Assembly (NCBI RefSeq): GCF_004364775.1
Contig: NZ_SOAL01000009.1
Location: forward strand, 124,001 to 188,000
Length of the DNA stretch: 64,000 bases
From: Comamonas sp. JUb58
GTDB taxonomy: Bacteria; Pseudomonadota; Gammaproteobacteria; Burkholderiales; Burkholderiaceae_C
Direction of reading: 5' to 3'
Shown: positions 19,149 to 26,811 of the stretch, one piece after another
Position numbering within the stretch: position 1 is the first letter of the stretch
Layout of the letters: every line of letters starts with the position of its first letter
Position numbers and translations under genes: made by a program
The notes under the pieces: model-generated
What the model saw: only the letters and a program-made list of their open reading frames with translations
Told to the model about the DNA's origin: nothing
The model's database searches: none

Positions 19149-19834
19149 CAGCGCTGCACGGGGCTCAGGGTTGCACGCAGGCGCTCGCCGGGCGCGGTCT
19201 CCGGGGGCGGGGGCGTGGTCTCCAGCGCCTCTTCCACATTGCCGATATGGGCCAGCATCAGTGCGCGGGCCTGCTCGGCATCGCCCCGTTCCAGCGCTTC
19301 GACAATGCTGGCGTGGTCGGCGCAGGACTGCTCGGCGCTGTGGTCGGACTGGTAGAGCGTCGCGGCCAGGGTGGTGCGGGCGGTCAGGTCGCGCAAGGTA
19401 TCGGCCAGCAGGCGGTGGCCCATGTTCTCGGCCAGGCAGACATGGAAATCGGCCAGCAGAAAGGCGCGCGTGGCGGCATCGGCCCCCTGGATCGCGCGCT
19501 GCTCCTCATCGATATGCAGGCGCAGCTGGCGGATCACCTGCTGCATCGGCCGGCCCGAGGTCTCCAGAATGCCGGCCTCGATGATGCGGCGGGCGGCAAA
19601 GGCGTCGCGCGCCTCCTCGGCACTGGGCTGCACCACATACCAGCCCCGGCGCGGCTGCACCTGTACAAAGCCGCGCGCCTGCAGCTGCATCAGCGCCTCA
19701 CGCACCAAGGTGCGGCTGACCGAGAAGTTGTCTGCCAGCGCTTGTTCTCCCAAGCGTTCGCCCGGCGACAGCTTCTGCGCGAGGATGGCTTCGACGACGC
19801 GTTCGGCGATGGTGGTGGGGCTGACAGCAGTCAT
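19148..19834 (-). CDS. GntR-family regulator (FadR/FCD subfamily)
   Basis: A 228-residue regulator. The GntR winged helix is at about residues 5-70 (GERLGEQALADNFSVSRTLVREALMQL). The C-terminal FCD domain carries the metal-binding pattern Asp/His (FHVCLAENMGH, DHASIVEALERGD). FCD regulators usually sense organic acids. It starts 4 bases after dctA stops and must be cotranscribed. Three TTGTAT(A/G)CAA sites upstream of dctA match the GntR operator pattern, so it probably controls its own operon. ATG 19834 is preferred; the longer frame overlaps dctA. Confidence 0.93.
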   Translation of the reverse strand: MTAVSPTTIAERVVEAILAQKLSPGERLGEQALADNFSVSRTLVREALMQLQARGFVQVQPRRGWYVVQPSAEEARDAFAARRIIEAGILETSGRPMQQVIRQLRLHIDEEQRAIQGADAATRAFLLADFHVCLAENMGHRLLADTLRDLTARTTLAATLYQSDHSAEQSCADHASIVEALERGDAEQARALMLAHIGNVEEALETTPPPPETAPGERLRATLSPVQR

Positions 19835-19838
19835 GGGC

Positions 19839-21146
19839 TCAGGCGTGGGGTGTGGACAGCTCCGATTGTGCCGTGTCTTGCGGCAGCTTCTCGCCATTGA
19901 GCACCTTATGGGCCCGTTCGCGGTCGATATCGCCTTCCCAGGACGCAATCGCCACGGTGGCCACGCAGTTGCCGATCAGGTTGCCCAGCGCACGGGCAAT
20001 GCCCATGAACCAGTCCACCGACAGCACCAGCACCAGGCCAATCGCCGGGATCGCGGGGATCGCATGCAAGGTGGCAGCCAGCACCACGATCGCCGAGCCC
20101 GGCACGCCATGCGCACCCTTGGAGGTGACCAGGGCAATCGCCAGGATGGTCAGCAGATCGGTCATCGAGATCGGCGTATTGGTGGCCTGTGCGATGAAGA
20201 CCGCCGCCAAGGTGATGTAGATCGAGAACGCATCCAGGTTGAAGGAGTAGCCGGTGGGGATCACCAGGCCGACGGTGGAGTCGCGGATGCCCAGGTGGCG
20301 CAGCTTGGCCATGATCTGGGGCAGCACGCTGTCGGACGAGGTGGTGGCAAACACGATCATCAGCTCTTCACGCAGGTAGCGCAGCAGCTTGATGAGGCTG
20401 AAGCCCGAGACACGCATCGCAAAGCCCAGCACCACAAAGACGAAGAAGGCGACGGCCACATAGAACAGCAGCACCAGCATGCCCAGCTGCTTGAGCGAGC
20501 CCACACCATACTGGCCGACGGTAAAGGCAATCGCGCCCAGCACGCCCAGCGGCGCCAGCTTGATGATGATGCCCATCACCTTGAACAGCACATGCGACAT
20601 GGTGTCGATCACCAGGCTGACCGGCGCGCCGCGCTCGCCCAGCATGGTCAGACCGCAGCCAAACAGCACGGCAAACAGCAGCACCTGCAGCACATCGCCG
20701 GTGGCAAAGGCCTGCACCACGGTGGTGGGGATCAGCTTCATCAGGAAGTCGACCGTGCCGCCGCTGGTCAGCTTGTCGGCATTGCTGGCGTAAGCGCTCA
20801 TCGCCGAGGCATCGAGCTTGCTCGGGTCCACGTTCATGCCTGCACCAGGTTGGAACACAAAGGCCAGCACCAGGCCCAAGGCCAGTGCAATGGTGGTGAG
20901 CACCTCGAAGTAGATCAGCGCCTTGACGCCGACCCGGCCCACGCGCTTGAGGTCGCCCGCGCCGGCAATGCCATGCACCACCACGCAGAACACCAGCACC
21001 GGGATGATCATCTTGATGAGCTTGATGAAACCATCGCCCAAAGGTTTGAGTTTGACGGCCCATTCCGGTGCCATCAGGCCGATGATGACCCCGATGATGA
21101 GAGCCACCACCACCTGCCCGAACAGCGATCTGACAAAGCGACGCAT
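19839..21146 (-). CDS. dctA: C4-dicarboxylate transporter DctA
   Basis: A 435-residue Na+/H+-coupled symporter of the DAACS (SLC1-like) family for succinate, fumarate, malate or orotate. Conserved elements include FIKLIKMIIPVLVFCVVVHGIAG, FATTSSDSVLPQIMAKL (serine-rich hairpin), VIPTGYSFNLDAFSIYITLA and TSKGAHGVPGSAIVVLAATL. I place the start at ATG 21146 because AAAAGGA lies 6-7 bases upstream; the ATG at 21152 would overlap that site. It leads an operon with a GntR regulator, behind a 224-base gap with repeated operator-like palindromes. Confidence 0.95.
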   Translation of the reverse strand: MRRFVRSLFGQVVVALIIGVIIGLMAPEWAVKLKPLGDGFIKLIKMIIPVLVFCVVVHGIAGAGDLKRVGRVGVKALIYFEVLTTIALALGLVLAFVFQPGAGMNVDPSKLDASAMSAYASNADKLTSGGTVDFLMKLIPTTVVQAFATGDVLQVLLFAVLFGCGLTMLGERGAPVSLVIDTMSHVLFKVMGIIIKLAPLGVLGAIAFTVGQYGVGSLKQLGMLVLLFYVAVAFFVFVVLGFAMRVSGFSLIKLLRYLREELMIVFATTSSDSVLPQIMAKLRHLGIRDSTVGLVIPTGYSFNLDAFSIYITLAAVFIAQATNTPISMTDLLTILAIALVTSKGAHGVPGSAIVVLAATLHAIPAIPAIGLVLVLSVDWFMGIARALGNLIGNCVATVAIASWEGDIDRERAHKVLNGEKLPQDTAQSELSTPHA

Positions 21147-21163
21147 ACGCATTCCTTTTGTGT

Positions 21164-21195
21164 TTGTATACAAGTTATAAATCTCTTGTATGCAA
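21164..21195. promoter_or_regulatory. dctA: Two GntR-type operator palindromes before dctA
   Basis: TTGTATACAA (21164-21173) is a perfect palindrome, and TTGTATGCAA (21186-21195) repeats it 22 bases (two helical turns) away. FadR-type GntR proteins bind sites of form GT-N-AC in such palindromes. They lie 18-49 bases upstream of the dctA start, where they could block the promoter. The regulator is probably the GntR encoded just after dctA. Confidence 0.65.
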
Positions 21196-21311
21196 AAATG
21201 TACCCAAGCACAAAGCATTCGGTGAACAGGGATTACCCGTGAGTGTTCACCGACTTGTGCGACCTCGGAGACATAAGCAAAAAGCCTGCCATGCAAGATG
21301 CAAGACAGGCT

Positions 21312-21321
21312 TTGTATGCAA
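21312..21321. promoter_or_regulatory. Third TTGTATGCAA site between ridA and dctA
   Basis: An identical copy of the 21186 site lies 126 bases further upstream, before the ridA stop codon. A remote operator of this kind could support looping with the proximal pair. Confidence 0.45.
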
Positions 21322-21370
21322 GGAATGCAGCTTTCTGCAACGGCCCCGGGCGGGGGCCATGCAGGGGCTA

Positions 21371-21736
21371 TCAGGCCTTTTCGACGGCGGCGACCACCAC
21401 CACTTCGATCTTGTAATCGGGGTTGCCCAAGGTGGCCTGCACGGTGGCGCGGGGCGGCGTATGGCCGGGGGCCACCCAAGCGTCCCAGACGCTGTTCATC
21501 TGGCCGATTTCGCTGATGTCGGTCAGGTAGATCTGGCACTGCAGAATGCTGGCCTTGCTCGATCCGGCCTCACCCAGCAGGCGGTCGATATGGCCCAGCA
21601 CTTCCTGGGTCTGGGTGACGATATCGGCACCGGGGTTGTTCTCGGGGATCTGGCCAGCCAGGTAGACGGTACCGTTGTGGATGGCGGTTTCGGACAGGCG
21701 GGCGCCGACGTGGCGGCGGTCGATGGCAGAGGTCAT
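21371..21736 (-). CDS. RidA/YjgF-family protein (reactive enamine/imine deaminase)
   Basis: A 121-residue member of the Rid superfamily. RidA hydrolyses reactive 2-aminoacrylate-type enamines released by PLP enzymes such as threonine dehydratase. Typical stretches are VYLAGQIPENN, ILQCQIYLTDISEIGQMN and PPRATVQATLGNPDYKIEVVVVA, with the Arg of PPRATV being the substrate-binding arginine. It may be a RidA relative rather than RidA itself. A threonine dehydratase gene lies 0.9 kb away on the other strand, a sensible partner. Confidence 0.9.
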   Translation of the reverse strand: MTSAIDRRHVGARLSETAIHNGTVYLAGQIPENNPGADIVTQTQEVLGHIDRLLGEAGSSKASILQCQIYLTDISEIGQMNSVWDAWVAPGHTPPRATVQATLGNPDYKIEVVVVAAVEKA

Positions 21737-21859
21737 GCTCGTCTTTCGGTAACGGAGGGGGATACGCAAAAATCATAGCGCATCACAGGGGCGGTGCGCA
21801 GGCACAAGGCTGTTGCGGCACAATGGCCCTCTTCGCCGTTGCAGCCTCTGCCGCCCACC

Positions 21860-22525
21860 ATGACCGACCGTTTTTCCGATGCGCTCCAAGCGCTGAACCA
21901 GCCCGTTTGGGATGCCTGCATCCACCACCGCTTCATTGACGAGATGCGGGCCGGCAGCCTGGACGATGCGGTGCTGCGCCGCTACCTGGTGCAGGACTAC
22001 CAGTTCATCAACCAGTTTGTGGCGCTGCTGGGTGCGGCCATCGCCAGTGCCGATAGCTTTGCGCCGCGCGTGCGCCTGGCGCAGTTTGCGGCCATGATCA
22101 CCAGCGACGAGAACACCTATTTCCAGCGCAGCTTTGACGAGCTGCAAGTGCCTGCGCAGGAGCGCGAGACGCCGCCGCTTACGCTGCCTACCGTGCAGTT
22201 CCAGGCGCTGATGGGCCAGGCCGCGCGCAGCCAGAAATACGCCAACTGCCTGGCCGTGCTCTGTGTGGCCGAAGGCCTGTACCTGGATGGCTTTGACCAG
22301 CCCGGCCAGACCCTGCCGCCACGCTTTGTGCATGCCGAATGGATCAGCCTGCATGCCAACGACTTCTTCCGCGATTTTGTCGGTTGGCTGCGCGCCGAGC
22401 TCGACCGCATGGGCGAGAGCATCGACCCCGATGCACGCGCCGAGGCGGCCGATTATTTCAGCCGCGCAGTGGTGCTGGAGCAGGCCTTTTTTGACCATGT
22501 CTACCAGCCGCCCAGCGCCGACTGA
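21860..22525 (+). CDS. TenA/thiaminase II-like protein
   Basis: A 221-residue all-helical protein of the TenA (heme-oxygenase-like) family. Visible marks are LNQPVWDACIHHRFIDEMRAG near the N-terminus, LRRYLVQDYQFINQF, and a C-terminal VVLEQAFFDHVYQ, matching the usual TenA W..H..F...L..G....F..Y..QDY..L pattern. TenA salvages thiamine pyrimidine from aminopyrimidine precursors. No TPP riboswitch is visible upstream. The catalytic cysteine is not obvious in my reading, so it may belong to a TenA subgroup with other chemistry. Confidence 0.8.
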   Translation: MTDRFSDALQALNQPVWDACIHHRFIDEMRAGSLDDAVLRRYLVQDYQFINQFVALLGAAIASADSFAPRVRLAQFAAMITSDENTYFQRSFDELQVPAQERETPPLTLPTVQFQALMGQAARSQKYANCLAVLCVAEGLYLDGFDQPGQTLPPRFVHAEWISLHANDFFRDFVGWLRAELDRMGESIDPDARAEAADYFSRAVVLEQAFFDHVYQPPSAD

Positions 22526-22626
22526 GCGCAGCAACCGCCACCAACCCCTCAACACCTCGAGACAAAGCTCCCCACCACAGCCAGCCCCTGGCCGGGCGGC
22601 ACCCACTCCCTACAGCGAGTCATCCC

Positions 22627-23826
22627 ATGCTCAGCATTCAAGACATCCGCGACGCCGCGCAGCGCATCCAAGGCAAGGTCGAACGCACACCCTGCCTGTA
22701 CTCCCACACCCTGTCCCAGATCGTGGGCGCCAAGGTCTACCTCAAGTTTGAGAATCTGCAGTTCACGGCCGCCTTCAAGGAGCGCGGTGCCTGCAACAAG
22801 CTGATGCAGCTCGATGCCGAGCAGCGTGCACGGGGCGTGATTGCGATGAGCGCGGGCAACCATGCCCAGGGCGTGGCCTACCATGCGCAGCAGTTGGGTG
22901 TGCGGGCGGTGATCGTGATGCCGCGCTTCACGCCGGGCGTCAAGGTCGAGCGCACGCGCAGCTTTGGTGCCGAGGTGGTGCTGCATGGCGACACCCTGGA
23001 AGAGGCCCGCGCCCATGCCTATGCGATGGCCGAGGACCAGAAGCTGGTGTTTGTGCACCCCTTTGACGATGCCGACATTGCAGCCGGCCAGGGCACCTTG
23101 GCGCTGGAGATGCTGGAAGACCAGCCCGATCTGGACACCTTGCTGGTGGCGGTGGGCGGCGGTGGCCTGATCGCCGGCATGGCTACCGCGGCCAAGGCCG
23201 TCAAGCCCGGCATCCAGGTGGTGGGCGTGCAGACCTCGCGCTTTCCCAGCATGGTCAATGCGGTGCAGCACCAGGACCTGCCCGTCGGCGTATCGACGAT
23301 GGCCGAAGGCATTGCCGTGGCCACGGCCGGCATGATCACGCGCGAGATCGTGGCCCGCGCCGTTGATGACCTGGTGCTGGTCGAAGAAAGCGATATCGAG
23401 CAGGCCGTGCTGATGCTGCTGGAGATTGAAAAGACCCTGGTCGAAGGGGCCGGCTCGGTGGGCCTGGCCGCGCTGCTGCGCTACCCCGAGCGCTTCCGGG
23501 GCCAGAAGGTGGGCCTGGTGCTGTCGGGTGGCAATATCGATCCGCTGCTGCTGGCCTCCATCATCCAGCGCGGCATGGTGCGCTCGGGCCGGCTGGCGCG
23601 CCTGCGCATCAGCTCGCGCGATGTGCCCGGCATGCTCGCACGCATCACGGCCATCGTGGCCGAGGCGGGTGCCAATATCGAAGAAGTGCACCACCAGCGC
23701 GCCTTCACCAAGCTGGCCGCGCAAAACACCGAGATCGACATCGTGCTGCAGACCCGCAGCAAGGCACATATCGACGAGGTGGTGGAGAAGCTGCGCGCCG
23801 TCGGCATGCAAGTCGATCTGGCCTGA
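22627..23826 (+). CDS. Threonine ammonia-lyase (threonine dehydratase) with ACT domain
   Basis: A 399-residue PLP enzyme converting threonine to 2-oxobutanoate and ammonia. The PLP lysine is Lys51 in FTAAFKERGACNKL. The phosphate loop is VAVGGGGLIAGMATAAK (about residue 180). A C-terminal ACT domain (VPGMLARITAIVAEAGANIEEV, about residue 330 onward) is typical of the roughly 400-residue catabolic/IlvA2 type rather than the 500-residue biosynthetic form with two ACT repeats. It is preceded by tenA with a 101-base gap. Confidence 0.93.
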   Translation: MLSIQDIRDAAQRIQGKVERTPCLYSHTLSQIVGAKVYLKFENLQFTAAFKERGACNKLMQLDAEQRARGVIAMSAGNHAQGVAYHAQQLGVRAVIVMPRFTPGVKVERTRSFGAEVVLHGDTLEEARAHAYAMAEDQKLVFVHPFDDADIAAGQGTLALEMLEDQPDLDTLLVAVGGGGLIAGMATAAKAVKPGIQVVGVQTSRFPSMVNAVQHQDLPVGVSTMAEGIAVATAGMITREIVARAVDDLVLVEESDIEQAVLMLLEIEKTLVEGAGSVGLAALLRYPERFRGQKVGLVLSGGNIDPLLLASIIQRGMVRSGRLARLRISSRDVPGMLARITAIVAEAGANIEEVHHQRAFTKLAAQNTEIDIVLQTRSKAHIDEVVEKLRAVGMQVDLA

Positions 23827-23864
23827 GCAACCAGGCATCATGCCGGCCCGGCCGCAGGGCCGGT

Positions 23865-23878
23865 TTGATGCACATCAG
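23865..23878 (+). promoter_or_regulatory. FNR/ANR-type box upstream of narK1
   Basis: TTGAT-GCAC-ATCAG matches the FNR consensus TTGAT-N4-ATCAA at 9 of 10 positions. A weak -10, TGTAGT (23901-23906), would place the start near 23913, putting the box centre at about -41.5, the class II activation position. It implies anaerobic induction of the whole nar operon. Confidence 0.75.
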
Positions 23879-23911
23879 GCGCTGCCGAGAAAAGCGGCGG
23901 TGTAGTTCTTC

Positions 23912-23942
23912 AGAACGATGGCAGGGCGCAGGCCATCGTTCT
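23912..23942 (+). promoter_or_regulatory. Inverted repeat at the predicted narK1 transcript start
   Basis: AGAACGATGG (23912-23921) and CCATCGTTCT (23933-23942) are perfect 10-bp inverted repeats with an 11-base spacer. They begin where transcription is expected to start, so they would form a 5' hairpin in the leader, or serve as an operator. A TACCCCT heptamer (NarL-type TACYYMT) lies on the minus strand at 24003-24009. Confidence 0.45.
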
Positions 23943-24032
23943 TCCGGCGCGGCCTGATGCGCTAACCGGTGGATGGTGCGCTGCGCGCTGGCGCAGGACA
24001 GTAGGGGTAGACCAACAACATCTGCCCCCACC

Positions 24033-25301
24033 ATGGATTCCGCCACTGCCCCTCCCGCTGTCTCGCGTCAGGCCTGGAGTGTGCTCGCCGTCAGCACCCT
24101 GGCCTTCACGGTCTGTTTCATGGTGTGGATGATGTTCGGCGTCATCGGCATCCCGCTCAAGCAGCAACTGGGCCTGAACGCGACCGAGTTCGGCCTGCTC
24201 ACCGCCATGCCGGTGCTCTCGGGCTCGCTGGTGCGGGTGCCGCTGGGCATCTGGACCGACCGCTTTGGCGGCCGCAATGTGATGACCCTGTTGATGGCGG
24301 TCACCGTGCCGGCCGTCTGGCTCATGGCATACGCCACGCAGTACTGGCAGTTTCTCGTTATCGGCCTGTTTGTCGGCCTGGCGGGGGGCTCGTTCTCGGT
24401 CGGCACGCCCTATGTGGCGCGCTGGTTCCCCAAGCAGCGCCAAGGCATGGCCATGGGCGTCTATGGCGCGGGCAATTCGGGCTCGGCCGTCAACAAGTTT
24501 CTGGCCCCGGTCCTGTTGGTGGCGGGCGGCTGGGCACTGGTGCCCCAGGTCTATGCGGCCATTCTGGCCTGCACTGTGGTGCTGTTCTGGCTGTTCAGCG
24601 CGCACGACCCGCGCCACCTGGTGGCCAGCAATGCTCGCTTTGTCGACCAGCTGCAGGCCTTGAAGGACCCGCGCGTGCTCAAGTACTGCCAGTACTACAG
24701 CATCGTCTTTGGTGGCTATGTGGCGCTGGCGCTGTGGATGGTGCAGTACTACGTGGGCGAGTACGGCCTGGACATCCGCGTGGCCGCCTTGCTGGCGGCC
24801 TGCTTCTCGCTGCCCGGCGGCGTGCTGCGCGCCATTGGCGGTGTGCTGTCCGACAAATACGGCGCCCACAAGGTCACCTGGTGGGTGATGTGGGTGAGCT
24901 GGATCTGCCTGTTCCTGCTGAGCTACCCGCAGACCGATTTCACCATTGCCACCGTCAACGGCCCCAAGACCTTCCACCTGAGCCTGAACGTCTACAGCTT
25001 CACCGCGCTGATGGGCGTGCTGGGCGTGGCCTTTGCGTTCGGCAAGGCCAGCGTCTTCAAGTACATCGGCAATGACTACCCCGACAACATCGGTGCCATC
25101 AGCGGCATTGTGGGCCTGGCCGGCGGCCTGGGCGGCTTTGTGCTGCCCATCCTGTTTGGCCTGCTGCTCGATCTGACGGGCGTGCGCTCCAGCGCTTTCA
25201 TGCTGCTTTATGGCGTGGTCTGGGTCTCGCTGATCTGGATGTACTGGACCGAGGTGCGCCGCGCCGATGTGATGGGCGCTGCCGCTGGCCGCAAGGCCTG
25301 A
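24033..25301 (+). CDS. narK1: Nitrate transporter NarK1 (MFS, nitrate/proton symporter type)
   Basis: A 422-residue major facilitator with 12 predicted helices. MFS motif A appears as RVPLGIWTDRFGGR (about residue 70), and the nitrate-porter signatures include GLAGGSFSVGTPYVARWF and IGNDYPDNIGAISGIVGLAGGLGG. The shorter NarK1 type is thought to bring nitrate in with protons when no nitrite is yet available for exchange. ATG 24033 is the first residue before the first helix. It is first in the nar operon, behind an FNR box. Confidence 0.93.
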   Translation: MDSATAPPAVSRQAWSVLAVSTLAFTVCFMVWMMFGVIGIPLKQQLGLNATEFGLLTAMPVLSGSLVRVPLGIWTDRFGGRNVMTLLMAVTVPAVWLMAYATQYWQFLVIGLFVGLAGGSFSVGTPYVARWFPKQRQGMAMGVYGAGNSGSAVNKFLAPVLLVAGGWALVPQVYAAILACTVVLFWLFSAHDPRHLVASNARFVDQLQALKDPRVLKYCQYYSIVFGGYVALALWMVQYYVGEYGLDIRVAALLAACFSLPGGVLRAIGGVLSDKYGAHKVTWWVMWVSWICLFLLSYPQTDFTIATVNGPKTFHLSLNVYSFTALMGVLGVAFAFGKASVFKYIGNDYPDNIGAISGIVGLAGGLGGFVLPILFGLLLDLTGVRSSAFMLLYGVVWVSLIWMYWTEVRRADVMGAAAGRKA

Positions 25302-25335
25302 CAGCCGCCATCGATTTCCCCTGGAAGGACTCTCC

Positions 25336-26772
25336 ATGAAAACCAACACCCCCTCTGCGCCGCGCCGCGGCAGCACCTTGAAGATCTGGACCCCGGAAGA
25401 CAAGGCCTTCTGGGAGAAGGAAGGCGAGGCCATCGCCAAGCTCAACCTCTGGATCTCCGTGCCGGCCCTGTTCCTGGCCTTTGCCGTCTGGCAGGTCTGG
25501 AGCGTGGTGGCCGTCAGCCTTCCGGGCCTGGGCTTTCAGTACTCCACCAACCAGCTGTTCTGGCTGGCGGCTGCGCCTGCGCTGTCGGGTGCCACCTTGC
25601 GCATCTTCTACTCCTTCATGGTGCCGCTGGTGGGCGGCCGGCGCTGGACGGCGATCTCCACCGCCAGCCTGCTGATCCCTGCGATCGGCATCGGCATCGC
25701 CGTGCAGGACCCCGCCACGCCGTACCCGACCATGCTGATCCTGGCCTTGCTGTGCGGCCTGGGCGGGGGCAATTTCAGCTCCAGCATGGCCAACATCAGC
25801 TACTTCTTCCCCAAGGACCGCAAGGGCTCGGCGCTGGGCGTGAATGCCGGCCTGGGCAACCTGGGCGTGTCGGTGGTGCAGTTCCTGAGCCCCATCGTCG
25901 TCACCGTGGGCCTGCTGGGTATCTTTGGCGGTGAGCCGCAAACCATCATCCAGGGTGGTGTGCAGGTCAAGGTCTGGATGCAGAACGCCGCCTTCATCTG
26001 GGTGCCCTGGATTGCGCTGACCTCGGTCGTGGCCTGGTTCACGATGAATGACGTGGCCGATGCCAAGGCCTCGGTGGCCGCGCAGGCTGCCATCTTTGTG
26101 CAGCCCCACAACTGGATCATGTGTGTGCTCTACCTGGGCACCTTTGGCTCCTTCATCGGCTTTGCCGCCGGCTTTCCGCTGCTCATCAAGGGCCTGTTCC
26201 CCGAGGTCAATCCGCTGGCCTACGCCTGGCTGGGCCCGCTGGTGGGCGCGCTGGTGCGCCCCTTTGGTGGCTGGCTGGCCGACAAGGTCGGTGGCGGCGT
26301 GGTCACGTTCTGGAACTTTCTGGTGATGGCGCTGGCCGTGCTGGGCGTGCTGTGGTTTCTGCCCAAGGGCACGGGCAGCTACGCGCTGGCCTTTGGGCCG
26401 CAGGCGGGCAGCTTCACCGGCTTCTTCCTGATGTTCCTGGTGCTGTTTGTCACCACCGGCATCGGCAACGGATCGACCTTCCGCATGATCCCCGTGATCT
26501 TCAACCAGCTGGCCACGCAAGGAGCCGGCAAGGATGCGGCCTCGCAGGCCGCCGCCCTCAAGGAAGGCAATGTGCTGGGCGCCGCCGCCGTCGGCTTTGC
26601 CGGTGCGCTGGGCGCCTACGGGGGCTTTTTCATTCCCAAGAGCTATGGCAGCTCGATCGCATCCACCGGCGGGCCCGAGGCCGCGCTGTGGGTCTTTTCT
26701 GCCTTCTATTTGCTGTGCGCCGTGGTGACCTGGTGGTGCTATGCCCGCCGCAACGCCGCGATGCCCTGCTAA
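25336..26772 (+). CDS. narK2: Nitrate/nitrite antiporter NarK2 (MFS)
   Basis: A 478-residue MFS transporter with the signatures of the NarK nitrate/nitrite exchangers: GGGNFSSSMANISYFFPKD in helix 5 and TTGIGNGSTFRMIPVIF in helix 11. The N-terminal TPEDKAFWEKEGEAIAKLNLWIS leader is typical of NarK2. It lies 34 bases after narK1 with GGAAGGA in front. Export of toxic nitrite in exchange for nitrate is its expected role during steady nitrate respiration. Confidence 0.95.
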   Translation: MKTNTPSAPRRGSTLKIWTPEDKAFWEKEGEAIAKLNLWISVPALFLAFAVWQVWSVVAVSLPGLGFQYSTNQLFWLAAAPALSGATLRIFYSFMVPLVGGRRWTAISTASLLIPAIGIGIAVQDPATPYPTMLILALLCGLGGGNFSSSMANISYFFPKDRKGSALGVNAGLGNLGVSVVQFLSPIVVTVGLLGIFGGEPQTIIQGGVQVKVWMQNAAFIWVPWIALTSVVAWFTMNDVADAKASVAAQAAIFVQPHNWIMCVLYLGTFGSFIGFAAGFPLLIKGLFPEVNPLAYAWLGPLVGALVRPFGGWLADKVGGGVVTFWNFLVMALAVLGVLWFLPKGTGSYALAFGPQAGSFTGFFLMFLVLFVTTGIGNGSTFRMIPVIFNQLATQGAGKDAASQAAALKEGNVLGAAAVGFAGALGAYGGFFIPKSYGSSIASTGGPEAALWVFSAFYLLCAVVTWWCYARRNAAMPC

Positions 26773-26811
26773 AGGTCCCCGGACCTGGACCCCACGAGAA
26801 AGAGAACTGTT

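Noticed and set aside
21773-21859. A TPP riboswitch before the TenA-like gene
   Set aside because: The conserved CTGAGA and related TPP core motifs are absent.
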